From Kumtagia sp052180275 (GTDB lineage Bacteria > Pseudomonadota > Alphaproteobacteria > Rhizobiales > Rhizobiaceae), in NCBI RefSeq assembly GCF_052180275.1, contig NZ_CP197465.1, positions 3,038,001 through 3,102,000 of the forward strand: a stretch of 64,000 nt of DNA, given 5' to 3'. Made by a program: the position numbers and the translations under genes. A model generated the notes under the pieces. The model did not search any database. It saw nothing but the letters and a program-made list of their open reading frames with translations, and had not been told where the DNA came from. The stretch's first letter is position 1. Every line of letters starts with the position of its first letter. Shown one piece after another: positions 8,207-17,925 of this stretch.

Positions 8207-10975
8207 TCAGGCCACCACGAAATCCGCAGCGGTGATTGCCGGATTGCCGGTGAGCACGGCGAACTGAATCGCGGCGCCAGCGCCGTTGCCGTCGGCGTCG
8301 TAGAAGAGTTTTCCGGTGTCGGTCTCGTAGACGATGTGGTCGTTGGCATCCAGCGCCACGCCGGAGGCGTTTGCCCGGAAATTGCCGTTCGCCAAAGCGC
8401 CGGTTACCGTGAGCTTGGTGAAGATCGCGTTCTCGAGTTCGACCGTATCGGCGGCGGCGCTGAAGTCGGCGACCGTGTCGATATTGGCTGCGCCGATCGT
8501 TGCGGAAAAGACGAAGGTGTCGGTGCCGCCCAGCCCGTTTAGCGTGTCGTGTCCGCCCTTGCCGTCTATGCGGTTGGAAGTCGCGTTGCCGGTGATGTCC
8601 TGGGCGAAGCTGTTGCCGGTCAGATCGATGACGGCCTTGCCGGCGCCGCTGGTGGTGGCCAGATGCTCGACCTGGGAGGTGCTCGAGAGCACGAAGTCGA
8701 CATTGACCAGCACCTTGTCGCCCGTGCCTTGCCCGGCGCCCTCGATGACCTCGGTGCCGGCGGCATAGATGATGTAGGTATCATCGCCGCCGAGGCCCTT
8801 CATCACGTCGGCGACGCCGCCGCCATCCTTGAGGATGTTTTGGCCGGCATTGCCGGTGATCTCCTGGGCAAGGTCGTTGCCGGTGAGGTCGATCGCCGCA
8901 TTGCCGTTGCTGTTGGTGGTGGCGAGTTGCTCGACATAGACACCCGCGCCGAGCGTGAAATCGACATTGGACATGACCTTGTCGGCCGCACCCTGTGAGG
9001 AACCTTCGACGATCTGCGTGGCGGCGCTATAGACGAGATAGGTGTCGTCGCCGGCCATGCCACGCAATGTGTCGCCCGCGCCGCCGCCGTCCTTCAGCGT
9101 GTTGACGCCGGCGTTGCCGATGATCTCCTGGACCAGCGCGTTGCCGGTCAGGTCGATCGCGGTGACGCCCGAGGCGTTGGTGGTGGTGAACAGTTCGATG
9201 TCTACGTCCTTGCCGAGCGCGTAGTCGACCCGCGCCATGACGCGGTCGGCCTTGCCGTCGCCTGCCAGTTCGATGACCGTGTCCGCGGCGTTGTCGACGA
9301 TGTAGATGTCGTTGCCCTTCAAGCCTTCCAGCTTGTCGACACCGCCCTTGCCTTCGATCGTGTTGTCGCCCCAGTTGCCGACGATCTGGTTGTCGTCGCT
9401 GTTGCCGACCAGCTTGAAGTCGAGCACGTCGGTATAGAGATTGGTGGCTAGGACCTCGATGTTGGCGCCCTCGGTCAGCGTGTAGCTGATCAGCGTCTCG
9501 ATCCGGTCGTTGGCGCCGCCATTGGCGTCTTCGGTGATGCTGTCGGCGGCGTTCTGCACGACATAGGTGTCGTCGCCGTCGCCGCCCACCATCTCGTTCA
9601 CGCCCGCCCCGCCGACGAGCTTGTCGTTGCCGTCGCCGCCGAGGATTCTGTCGTCGTCCGAGCCGCCGTTCAGATAATCGTTGCCTGAGTCGCCATAGAG
9701 CGTGTCGTTGCCGTCATCGCCATTGATGATGTCGTCGCCGCCGAAACCTTCCAGCGTATCCTTGCCATCAAGACCCGCGATGTCGTCGCGCAAGGCGTCG
9801 CCAACGAATGAGTTGTCGTTGCCGTCGCCGGTGGTGACGCGGACGAGCTCGTTGACCTCGGCCGAGATCTGGCCGCCGTCGCCATCGCTGGTGTTGTCCT
9901 GCCAGGCGGTGACGAACTTGCCGGACAGAAGGCCGGAGACAGCGGAATTGACATCCATGTCGGCGGAAGCGGTGACGACGAATTCGTCGGTGACGGCGGC
10001 GCCTGCCGGCGTATAGACGCGGGCCATGATGTCGTGGTCGGTGCCGCTCAGCTGCCGGGTCCAGCTGACGACGATGAAGCCATTTTCCAGGACGCTGATG
10101 TCCGGGTCGCTTTCGACGACGAGCGACGGCGCGTTGACGCGGAGATAGTCGCCGGGGGTTACGTTCAGGCCGTTGCTGTCGAATATCTGCAGCGTGATGC
10201 CGGAATTGCCGGTGTCGCCACCGGTCCAGCCGGTGTCCTTGTAGACGACGGCGAAGCGGTCGTTGCCCAGCCCCACCACGGACGATTCCGTGTTGTCGCC
10301 GATGTCGCCGATGATGAAGTCGTTTACCTTGGTCGTGCCATCGGCATTGTAGATGCGGGCGCGGATCATCTGGTCCGAAGGGCCGGTGTCGGTATAGGTG
10401 ACTACATATCCACCGGAACTGAGCGAAGCGACAGCGCCGTCGTTCTGGTCGCCGGCAAGCGGTGTGTTGACCTGGTAGAAGCCAGCGTCCAAATTGACGC
10501 CGCTATCGTTGAAGCGGGCCTGATAGACGGTGTCGCCTGTCCCCGTCACGGCAACGAACCCGCCGCCGGTCAGCGCCGTCAACTGCAGGTTGTCGCCGCC
10601 GGTCGAGACACTGAGCACGATCTCGTTGCCGATCGCCGTGCCGTCCTGCGAATAGAGGTGTCCACGAAGCCCCTCGCTGGCATCCCGCCAGGCGACCAGA
10701 ACGTTGCCGTTGTCGAGCAGGATCACCTGCGGCTGGTCTTCAGCCGTGATGGCGCCGTCATAAGGCGTCTTGAAGGTGCCGATGCGCTCGTGGGCGGCAT
10801 TGTAGAAGTCCACCTCGACTGTGCCGGTATTCAGGGTGCCGCTGTGGTAGGCGACGACGAAGCCGCCGTTTGAAAGGCCGACGACGTTCGGGACGAGCTG
10901 ATCGCCGGTCTCGAAGCTGTTCGCCTGGAATTCGGTCTTGGTGGTGGAGTACGAATAGGTGCTGGTAACGGCCAT
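8207..10975 (-). CDS. Large RTX protein with seven-fold N-terminal repeat
   Basis: 922 residues from the ATG at 10975 (MAVTSTY; AGGA nine bases upstream); a longer reading to 11098 adds a basic, unlikely leader. Residues 1-400 contain seven copies of a roughly 50-residue unit with the core (G/N)xFVVxW/Y..D, then an arm ending (D/N)G..v...f.v, which suggests a seven-bladed beta-propeller. About 414-484 are GGxGxDxxx calcium-binding nonamers. From about 507 come four modules of about 88 residues homologous to those of the neighbouring RTX protein, then the same C-terminal tail ending ADFVVA. Likely type I secreted surface or matrix protein; ligand unknown. Confidence 0.8.
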   Translation of the reverse strand: MAVTSTYSYSTTKTEFQANSFETGDQLVPNVVGLSNGGFVVAYHSGTLNTGTVEVDFYNAAHERIGTFKTPYDGAITAEDQPQVILLDNGNVLVAWRDASEGLRGHLYSQDGTAIGNEIVLSVSTGGDNLQLTALTGGGFVAVTGTGDTVYQARFNDSGVNLDAGFYQVNTPLAGDQNDGAVASLSSGGYVVTYTDTGPSDQMIRARIYNADGTTKVNDFIIGDIGDNTESSVVGLGNDRFAVVYKDTGWTGGDTGNSGITLQIFDSNGLNVTPGDYLRVNAPSLVVESDPDISVLENGFIVVSWTRQLSGTDHDIMARVYTPAGAAVTDEFVVTASADMDVNSAVSGLLSGKFVTAWQDNTSDGDGGQISAEVNELVRVTTGDGNDNSFVGDALRDDIAGLDGKDTLEGFGGDDIINGDDGNDTLYGDSGNDYLNGGSDDDRILGGDGNDKLVGGAGVNEMVGGDGDDTYVVQNAADSITEDANGGANDRIETLISYTLTEGANIEVLATNLYTDVLDFKLVGNSDDNQIVGNWGDNTIEGKGGVDKLEGLKGNDIYIVDNAADTVIELAGDGKADRVMARVDYALGKDVDIELFTTTNASGVTAIDLTGNALVQEIIGNAGVNTLKDGGGAGDTLRGMAGDDTYLVYSAATQIVEGSSQGAADKVMSNVDFTLGAGVYVEQLATTNSNGNAAIDLTGNDLAQEITGNAGQNILKDGGGVADVMKGLGGDDTYIIYAAGTEVIEGAGQGTGDKVLVNVDFVLSSTSQVEHLATTSGAGKAVIDLTGNSFAQDITGNATSNRIDGKGGHDTLNGLGGTDTFVFSATIGAANIDTVADFSAAADTVELENAIFTKLTVTGALANGNFRANASGVALDANDHIVYETDTGKLFYDADGNGAGAAIQFAVLTGNPAITAADFVVA

Positions 10976-11457
10976 GGTCAGTGTCCTGTTGCAAAATGTC
11001 GGAAGCGCCGGTGCGCATCGGCGCAGCGACGTCTTTTCGAAGTTGTTATGGGCGAGCTTCTTCCAAGGCCGGACGCTTGGTTCCGGCTTGGACAGCATTC
11101 TCGATTGCTAGGCTGGTATGCGCGTAGGCGTGTTCGTCTTGTTCCGCGGGCTTCGGCTCAATTGCCGTGCGACACATCGTTCAGGCCGATGCGACGCCTT
11201 TCCCCTCATGCTCCCCCGAGCGGTTTCGACGAACAAGAACCTGCCATGTGCCCTCAGCCTTGAAGAAAAGGCAGAAGGCGTTCTGGCAAGCTCCGCGTGC
11301 CGGTGCGTTGATGACGCCCGTTTAGTTTCACTCTGTTTCGAATTAGGTTCGGCGAAGCGAATTTTCGTTTCGAACCTGTTTCACGATGAACAAGACAGCT
11401 TCACCCAAATCGACGGTTTGGATGAAGCGCCGTTGCCGTTATCCGGCCAAGGCCGCG
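10976..11457. other. Intergenic region, RTX upstream / FMO downstream
   Basis: 482 bases without a convincing gene on either strand. It must hold the promoter of the minus-strand RTX gene. Around 11346-11380 an AGGTTCG/CGAACCT inverted repeat surrounds a smaller CGAA/TTCG pair, which could form a weak terminator for the monooxygenase gene ending at 11458. Short open frames here lack ribosome sites and plausible composition. Confidence 0.5.
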
Positions 11458-13260
11458 CTACCCTTTGTGATGGACTTTCTGCAACCCGTAGACGGGTGTC
11501 GGCAAACCTTCCATGCGCGCTTTCAACTGCAGCGACAGAAACTGCGAATAGTGGCGCGACTGGTGCAGATTGCCGCCGTGGAACCACAGCGCCTCCTGCT
11601 GCGTCGGCTTCCACATGTTGCGCTGCTCACCTTCCCACGGGCCGGGGTCCTTGGTGGTATTGGAGCCGAGGCCCCAGCATTTGCCGACCTTGTCGGCGAC
11701 TTCCCTTGAAATGAGATCGGCCGCCCAGCCATTCATCGAGCCGTAGCCGGTGGCGTAGACGATCAGGTCGGCGGGCAGTTCGGTGCCGTCACTGAGCAGC
11801 ACGGAATGCTCCCTTATCTCCGTCACGTCGAGGCCACTCTTCAGCTTGATCTCGCCGTCGATGATCAACTGCGAGGCACCGATGTCGATATAGTAACCCG
11901 AGCCGCGCCGCAGGTACTTCATGAACAGGCCGGATTCATCGTCGCCCCAGTCCAGCATGAAACCGGCCTTCTCCAGCCCGGCGTAGAAGTCGGCGTCGCG
12001 TTTCTTCATCTCGGCGTAGAGCGGGATCTGGAATTCGTGCAGGATCTTGTAGGGCAGGGAGGCGAAGATCAGGTCGGCCTTGGCCGTGGTCATGCCGGAC
12101 CGGACCGCCTTTTCCGAGTAGAGCGCGCTCATGCCGACATCCATCAGCGTCTCGGAGCGCACGATGTGGGTCGACGAGCGCTGCACCATGGTGACGTCGA
12201 TGCCGGCTTCCCAGAGAGCAGCACAGATGTCGTGGGCGGAATTGTTCGAGCCGATGACCACCGCCTTCTTGCCGGTATAGGCATCGGGGCCAGGATGTTT
12301 CGACGAGTGGTGCTGGTCGCCCTTGAATTTTTCCATGCCCTTGAACTTCGGCATGTTCGCCTTGGCCGACATGCCGGTGGCGAGCACAAGCTGCTTGGGT
12401 TTCAGCACGATATCCTTGCCGTCGCGGGTGACGGTGACGGTCCATTCCTTCTTCGTGTCGTCGTACGAGGCGCTCTTCGCCTCGGTCGAACCCCAGTAAT
12501 TGAGCTCCATCACCTTGGTGTACATTTCCAGCCAGTCGCCGATCTTGTCCTTCGGCGAGAAAACCGGCCAATTCTTCGGGAAGTCGATGTAGGGCAGGTG
12601 ATCGTACCAGACGGGATCGTGCAGGCAGAGCGACTTGTAGCGCTTGCGCCAGCTGTCGCCCGGGCGCTCGTTCTTCTCGACGATGATGGTGGGGACGCCG
12701 AGCTGGCGCAATCTCGCGCCGAGCGCGATGCCACCCTGGCCACCGCCGATGATCAGGCAATAGGGCTGCTTGCTGAAACCGAGTTCGGCGGATTCCTTCT
12801 CGCGCTCCTCCTTCCATGTCGGGCGGTTGCGGGCCGCGCCGTGCTTTGCGCCCATCGGCCGGCCGAAGCCGGCGGGTTCCTCGAAACCTTTCAGCTCGAC
12901 CATGGTGGTCAGCAAGGTCCAGATTTTCCCATCGCGCACCCGGATCTGGCCGAAGCCGCGCGCCGCAGTGGTCTCGAAGCTGATCCAGCCTTCCAGCAGG
13001 CCGTTGTTTTCGGTGGCGTCCTCGCCCTCGGCGATCGACCAGTTGGACGGTTTTGCCTTGGCCAACTGGCTTTTCAGCATGTCGCGGATCTGGTCGCGAC
13101 CTTCCATCGTCTTGATGTTCCAGGTGAAGGTCACGAGGTCGCGCCAGTAGCAATCCTCCTGGAAGCACTCGACTGCGGAATCAATATCGCCGACGGCAAG
13201 CGCGCCGCCGAATTTGTCGAGCAGGTCCGACAGCTTTTTGTTGGGCGCCTTGTCGAGCAT
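11458..13260 (-). CDS. NTF2-like domain fused to flavin-containing monooxygenase
   Basis: 600 residues from the ATG at 13260, chosen because GGAGGA lies just upstream; the frame remains open further but with poor sequence. Residues 1-130 look like an NTF2/SnoaL fold. From about 167 begins a flavin monooxygenase: FAD Rossmann motif GGGQGG (172-177), an ERPGDSWRKRY segment, and a second nucleotide-binding segment GSNNSAHDI for NADPH. Members of this fused group are annotated as putative FMO/Baeyer-Villiger oxygenases; the substrate is not predictable. Single-gene unit, in opposite orientation to the beta-helix gene across a 709-base gap. Confidence 0.82.
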   Translation of the reverse strand: MLDKAPNKKLSDLLDKFGGALAVGDIDSAVECFQEDCYWRDLVTFTWNIKTMEGRDQIRDMLKSQLAKAKPSNWSIAEGEDATENNGLLEGWISFETTAARGFGQIRVRDGKIWTLLTTMVELKGFEEPAGFGRPMGAKHGAARNRPTWKEEREKESAELGFSKQPYCLIIGGGQGGIALGARLRQLGVPTIIVEKNERPGDSWRKRYKSLCLHDPVWYDHLPYIDFPKNWPVFSPKDKIGDWLEMYTKVMELNYWGSTEAKSASYDDTKKEWTVTVTRDGKDIVLKPKQLVLATGMSAKANMPKFKGMEKFKGDQHHSSKHPGPDAYTGKKAVVIGSNNSAHDICAALWEAGIDVTMVQRSSTHIVRSETLMDVGMSALYSEKAVRSGMTTAKADLIFASLPYKILHEFQIPLYAEMKKRDADFYAGLEKAGFMLDWGDDESGLFMKYLRRGSGYYIDIGASQLIIDGEIKLKSGLDVTEIREHSVLLSDGTELPADLIVYATGYGSMNGWAADLISREVADKVGKCWGLGSNTTKDPGPWEGEQRNMWKPTQQEALWFHGGNLHQSRHYSQFLSLQLKARMEGLPTPVYGLQKVHHKG

Positions 13261-13969
13261 GAAAATTCCTCCCTGGAAAAGGCCGAACGGCTCGCGCGCC
13301 TCCTCGCGGCGAACCGGTCGACAGTATGAGCGCAGCGGCGGCCCTCCGTCATGCCCGACCAAAGTCGGGACCAATCCCGAATGTTGTGCCGTGGGCCCGG
13401 AGATCGCCCTTCCGTGCCGCGTGAGGCCGACGCGCGCAGTGCGACGTGGTAGCCGAAGTCGTGCGATATGGCGCTGTTCAGGTTGGCGAAGGCCGCGCCG
13501 ACTGGCCCGATATATGCGGAATGCAGGCTGGATTTGCTCGGGGGCGGTCGGCATCTGCGGGCCGAAGACGCCGGGCGGTTCACCGAGATAAAGCGGAACC
13601 GCAAGCGGCGGCGGGCGGGGCATTTCGAGTGAGGCTGCGTGCTTGGGGGCCGCCTATGGGCTGATTCGGTGTTGATCTCGCGATTTTCGGGACGGGGATA
13701 AAATGTCAGGTAAAAAGTTCGTGATGGCCAGCTGTCGTTGATTATAATCCATTTATTTCAATGGCTTGATATATTATTCGCCATTTGCGGCGCTGGATTT
13801 GTTCCTATTTTGTTTACAATGTGCCGTTTGGCCACATAGTCCGGCTTCCGAAAGGGGAGCCGGTGGCTGCACGGTGCGGCTGCAAAAAATCCCCTGACGG
13901 ACGCAACGGACGCGGGCGCGCCGCGCAGCCGTCGCGCATGTCAACACAAGTCACCTTTTGAGGAACATC
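13261..13969. other. Long divergent intergenic region with AT-rich core and small palindrome
   Basis: 709 bases without a convincing gene. At 13354-13369 there is a CCCGAC-CAAA-GTCGGG palindrome inside a sequence resembling short dispersed repeats of rhizobia. From about 13690 to 13830 the sequence becomes strongly AT-rich; TTTACA at 13810 followed 17 bases on by CATAGT is a possible promoter for the beta-helix gene. The FMO promoter must lie near 13261-13400. Confidence 0.45.
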
Positions 13970-16738
13970 ATGGCTCTCCTGCCGGAAACAGAAGATCTGA
14001 TCGCCGTATTCACGACCCCACCCTCCGACAAACGTATAGCTTTGATCAACGATACGATCCGGGCTCTGATGGGAGGCCCTTCCCCCACCCTCTGGGACAA
14101 ACTTGATGCCTTCTACGTTCTCGCTGCCCACGAGCCCGAGGCTGCGCATATAAACTGGAAATCTCCCGGCACCCCTGGAACTGCCGGAAGCTACAAGCTC
14201 ACTCCTTTCTACGGGCCAACATTCATTCCGGATGTCGGCTACAAAGGCGATGGTGCCGACGCTTATATCGACACCAATCTCGCCGGCAACGATCCAGCGG
14301 TCTTCACGACCACTTCTGCCGTCATGGGGTTATGGGTTCACGAGAATCCACCCGGCGGGAGTCAATATCTGATTGGTCAGGTAAGTTCGTCGGGCGAGCG
14401 TACGGTTTTGGCCCAGAGTGACGCAACAGGATCGCTCGCCGGCCGTTTGGGCAGCGTGGGCGTAGTCGCTCTTGGGAAGGCACCGGTAAACTCGGTCCAC
14501 CTGACCGTTTCGCGAACCGACAATACCAGCATCACGCGTTATTTCAACGGCAGGAATGCCCAGGCCGTTTCGTCGGCGAGCCCAACCTATTCCGCCTCCA
14601 ATATCACGCTCCTGAGTCGTGGCACGATCGACTACAGCGGCGCGACGATCTCGGTCGCCTATTTCGGAAGCGGCTTGTCGGCCGAGCAGGTGGCCGAACT
14701 CGACAGCATCCTGCGGAACTATCTGAATGAGGTCCAGATATCGGTCCATCCCTACGCGACCCCGGAGCAATTCGGTGCGGTGGGCGACGCCGACCTTGAG
14801 GCCGATAAGATTTTCGGTACGGACGACACGGCGGCGCTCGATGCATGCCGGGATTATTGCGCGGAGACCGGCAAGATCATGCTGCTCACGTCGCGTTATA
14901 AGTATGTTGGCACGTTCCTGATCGACAAGCCGATCACCGTGAAGGGCACGAATCGCAGCAAGACGGGCATCGGCCTTGAAATCGACCGCACGATGCCTGG
15001 TATCCACATCATGGCATCGAACTGTACGTTCGAGCAGATGACGGTGAGTTCCTACAGCAAGGACAATATCCAGAACGGTCAAGGCGACAACGCCACCTGC
15101 TTCACGGTTGGCCGTGTGCTTTATAGCCCCGCAGACTACGATGACGGTGCCGGCAATCTCGTCCATCCGCCCTTGCTGACCGGGAACGTGCTGCGCGACA
15201 TGGACCTGATACGCCCAGCCTATTCGGAGGGCGGGCATGCCATTGCCTATGTCGGCCGCGTCGGCGGCCTTCTTGTCGAGGATATCCTGTTCCACGGACA
15301 TCAAAATGACGCATCGCCGGCTCAGAACAGCATTCTGGGCGACGCGATCATTGCCCATTGGGGCACTGTCGCAGATCCGTTTCCCGAAGACTTCGAGGGA
15401 ACCATCATCCATCCCTTGATCATGCAGTGGGATACCGACAAGGATCCTGTCACCTACCACCCGAACAATCTGACCGCCCGGCGCCTGCGCCTGCGCCAGT
15501 GCACCCGCCTGTTCGTCTCCTCGGCCGCCTACAATATTCACATCAGCGACGTCGATATGGACGGATATGACGACGGCGCCAAGGAGAACGGGTCGCAGAT
15601 CCTAAACCTCACCGTCGGCGACGATGCGGACGCCTATGCCCATCCGGACGACAAGGGCAAGGTTTACTCCAACATCTGCGTCGAGAACGTTGTCGGCTGG
15701 AACCTCGACGGCGACAGTCCGAACGCGGATGGTGACTCGCTATTCGATTGGCCGGGAGGGGCATCGAGCAAGTATGTCAACGCCGACGGCGAAACTTTCG
15801 CCAGGGACGACATCTTCGGCCAGGAGCAGATCGGGCCTGAGACTATCGACCCGGATGGATCTCCGGACAACGAATTCACCGTCGACATAACGGTCAGCGA
15901 TGATCCGACGGATCAGACGCCTTCCTGCTGGTACAGCCATGAAGATGACCTCAGCTCCAAGATTGCCATGGACGCGACAGTGCTTAACGCGACTACCATT
16001 CGTGTAACCTTTCGCAACGACGGCTCGGCGCCGTTCAATCTCAAGGCCGGAACCGTGACGGCATTTGTCTCCCGACAGAGACTCGAGCGCCAGCCACTGT
16101 GGACCGGGTGCAGTTTCTCCAACTGGCGGCTGTATGGGTTGGGTGGCACCGAAGACCTTTTTCGCTTCCGCAACACCCGCGCGTACGCGAAATTCGACAA
16201 CATCGACGCCCGCGCCCTGGGGTGCGTGGAAGGCCTGGAAATCAGAAGCGCTCTCGGCCGCTACGACTTCCGGGACTGCATCATTCCGGGCAACACATAC
16301 TTGTCCGCGGTCGACGGCGCGAGTTTCACCAACTGCACGTTCGAGAATACCGATATCGTTTCGCTGGCAGTTGCCAGCGCCGCAGATTTCGCTCGCGGCG
16401 ATGTCGTGCAGGGAGCTTCAACTCAGGTGAAGGGCACGGTTTATCTGGTAGACCTGCCAAATAACATCCTTCGAGTCCGCCTAGCTTCGGCGCCGTGGAA
16501 CATCTTCTCGGGGAGCGAGCCGATTGTGGGTGGGGGAACTCCCATCAGCGGCGAGATACTGAACAAGCTCGACGGGGAGGGGCAGCCGACTGCCCCCAGC
16601 ACCACGATCAATCTGAACGGCGTCGGCAGCGTCTCCAACAGAACGGTAATGATACAGGGAGACGTGCTCGAAGCGACTTTGGAAACCGCACCTTGGCCGG
16701 TGACGATGTTCTCCACCTCGATGCAGGTTTCCTTCTGA
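13970..16738 (+). CDS. Tail-spike-like beta-helix protein, N-terminal part of a frameshifted gene
   Basis: 922 residues, ATG 13970 with GAGGAA upstream. Residues 1-250 resemble an N-terminal region found in phage tail proteins of Rhizobiales (TLWDKLDAFYVLAAH, then GYKGDGADAYIDT, a LamG-like sandwich). From about 260 the PEQFGAVGD...DDTAALDAC stretch marks a pectate-lyase-3 right-handed beta-helix, continuing through many short repeats. No signal peptide is seen. The frame ends at TGA 16736-16738 while homologous-looking protein continues in the next frame, so this is probably the first part of a gene of about 1,250 codons. Base composition is lower in GC than the flanks. Likely carbohydrate-binding or depolymerising. 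Confidence 0.75.
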   Translation: MALLPETEDLIAVFTTPPSDKRIALINDTIRALMGGPSPTLWDKLDAFYVLAAHEPEAAHINWKSPGTPGTAGSYKLTPFYGPTFIPDVGYKGDGADAYIDTNLAGNDPAVFTTTSAVMGLWVHENPPGGSQYLIGQVSSSGERTVLAQSDATGSLAGRLGSVGVVALGKAPVNSVHLTVSRTDNTSITRYFNGRNAQAVSSASPTYSASNITLLSRGTIDYSGATISVAYFGSGLSAEQVAELDSILRNYLNEVQISVHPYATPEQFGAVGDADLEADKIFGTDDTAALDACRDYCAETGKIMLLTSRYKYVGTFLIDKPITVKGTNRSKTGIGLEIDRTMPGIHIMASNCTFEQMTVSSYSKDNIQNGQGDNATCFTVGRVLYSPADYDDGAGNLVHPPLLTGNVLRDMDLIRPAYSEGGHAIAYVGRVGGLLVEDILFHGHQNDASPAQNSILGDAIIAHWGTVADPFPEDFEGTIIHPLIMQWDTDKDPVTYHPNNLTARRLRLRQCTRLFVSSAAYNIHISDVDMDGYDDGAKENGSQILNLTVGDDADAYAHPDDKGKVYSNICVENVVGWNLDGDSPNADGDSLFDWPGGASSKYVNADGETFARDDIFGQEQIGPETIDPDGSPDNEFTVDITVSDDPTDQTPSCWYSHEDDLSSKIAMDATVLNATTIRVTFRNDGSAPFNLKAGTVTAFVSRQRLERQPLWTGCSFSNWRLYGLGGTEDLFRFRNTRAYAKFDNIDARALGCVEGLEIRSALGRYDFRDCIIPGNTYLSAVDGASFTNCTFENTDIVSLAVASAADFARGDVVQGASTQVKGTVYLVDLPNNILRVRLASAPWNIFSGSEPIVGGGTPISGEILNKLDGEGQPTAPSTTINLNGVGSVSNRTVMIQGDVLEATLETAPWPVTMFSTSMQVSF

Positions 16739-17727
16739 CGGATGTCCGTATCGGCGACAAGATCACTTATGACGGAGGAGTTGTATATGCGACAAGGTAC
16801 AGCAACCATACCGAAAAAAAGGTATCGATCACCCCGGCACCTGCATCGGCACCTGCGTCGGCGGTTTTCAAGCTCGAGCGAATGAGCAGGAACATCCAGT
16901 TCGACAATTGCGAGATCGTGGGTGGCCGGTACGGCCTGGATATCTCTGGTTCGGAGGGTGTCCAGATACATGGAGGCATGATCAGGGACTGCGGCCAATA
17001 TGGCGCGCTTGTCCATACCGGCGCGATCGTCGACATCGACGGAACGACTTTCTCCAACAGCGGCGTCATGAGGGTGAAGCTGAGTCCGAGCGCTGCCACC
17101 CGTGACGTGGTCGTTGGCGCTCAAGGCACGCTGCGTGCCGACAAGCTGATCTTCAAGGATGGCCAGCGAGTGAACTACAACTTGCTGGTAGATGTTGATG
17201 CTATCGGCGGCTATCTGCGAGACAGCATCTTCGTGCCTCTTGATCCCGACTCGATCGGGAAGCCGCTGACCGCCCACGCTTCAATCTCGAGCGATACATT
17301 CCAGTTTTCCGGGAACCGGGACGCGAAAGGTAGGTCGGTATTGCAGTCAGGAACCTGGGTACCCGACCTGAGGATTGGCGGCGTAGGCACGGGTATCACC
17401 TATGGCGCACGATTGGGCACCTACATGGTTTGGGAGGACAGCGTATCCATCGATTGGGATATAACCCTCACAAGCAAGGGCTCGAATACCGGTCCCGTTT
17501 CAGTTGCCGGTCTGCCGTTCGATCAGGATGAGGATACCGCCAACACAGTCGGTATGACGGTTCTCTCTGCAACCTCAGGCCTGACCGGAACGCCGCTTTG
17601 CCGGGTCGCCAATACCGTGATCGAATACGACCAATCCAGTGCAACTGGCGCGGTATCGCTGACCAACGCTGCCTTGACCAATACGACCCGCTTCCGGGGA
17701 TCCGCCGTCTACCGGCGCGAACCTTGA
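16716..17727 (+). pseudogene. C-terminal part of the beta-helix protein, -1 frame
   Basis: In frame 1 the protein resumes about 16720 with FLLTDVRIGDKITYDGG and runs to TGA at 17725-17727. It shows beta-helix features (VGGRYGLDISGSEGVQIHGG) that continue the preceding reading frame. There is no ribosome site or credible start at the junction, and upstream of about 16715 this frame is low-complexity nonsense. Repeats in the upstream frame (ASAPWNIFSG, ETAPWPVTMFST) show that frame is correct up to about 16712. A one-base loss in 16712-16735, or a sequencing error, explains it; no X_XXY_YYZ slippery heptamer is visible. Confidence 0.7.
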
Positions 17728-17770
17728 TACCCCTCTGAAAGCGAGTTCGACTTTCCAAATCTGCCTCTGT

Positions 17771-17799
17771 CGCCGGCCCAGCAATGGGCCGGCGATTTT
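17771..17799 (+). terminator. Rho-independent terminator after the beta-helix gene
   Basis: A 10-bp perfect stem (17771-17780 with 17785-17794, loop GCAA) is followed by A and TTTT. It separates the beta-helix gene from the ilv promoter five bases downstream. Confidence 0.75.
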
Positions 17800-17803
17800 C
17801 CCG

Positions 17804-17833
17804 TTGACAGTTCCCGTTCCTCGCCCCTATTGT
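17804..17833 (+). promoter_or_regulatory. Sigma-70 type promoter of the ilv leader/ilvBN operon
   Basis: TTGACA at 17804-17809, an 18-base spacer, then TATTGT at 17828-17833. The expected start point, about 7-9 bases downstream, falls at about 17840-17842, on or just before the ATG of the leader peptide, so the transcript is probably leaderless. Confidence 0.65.
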
Positions 17834-17841
17834 CCGCCCCC

Positions 17842-17892
17842 ATGAAGACGATCCTCATTCTCGTAGGAAGGCGCATGGGCAAGGCGGTGTAA
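17842..17892 (+). CDS. ilvL: ilv leader peptide (attenuation control)
   Basis: A 16-codon open frame reading MKTILILVGRRMGKAV. Five of residues 4-8 (I-L-I-L-V) are the branched-chain amino acids made by the operon, the expected control codons. The TAA at 17890-17892 falls within a stem formed by GCGCATGGG (17871-17879) and CCCATGCGC (17910-17918), which itself encloses a GGCGGT/ACCGCC hairpin. A terminator follows at 17926. This is the layout of classical translation-coupled attenuation, as described for ilv operons in enterics and Caulobacter. There is no clear ribosome site upstream, consistent with leaderless translation. Confidence 0.82.
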   Translation: MKTILILVGRRMGKAV

Positions 17893-17925
17893 CCGCCGGG
17901 CGAATTCCACCCATGCGCACCAGAC

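Noticed and set aside
6077..8542. 821-codon plus-strand open frame across the RTX genes
   Set aside because: It is the mirror of GC-rich Asp/Gly repeats; the minus strand has GSDH and RTX motifs.
16712..16738. Programmed -1 frameshift in the beta-helix gene
   Set aside because: No X_XXY_YYZ heptamer at the junction and no stem-loop just downstream; mutation or sequencing error is simpler.
13970..17727. Prophage
   Set aside because: Only one tail-like gene is present; no integrase, capsid, terminase or attachment repeats were seen around it.
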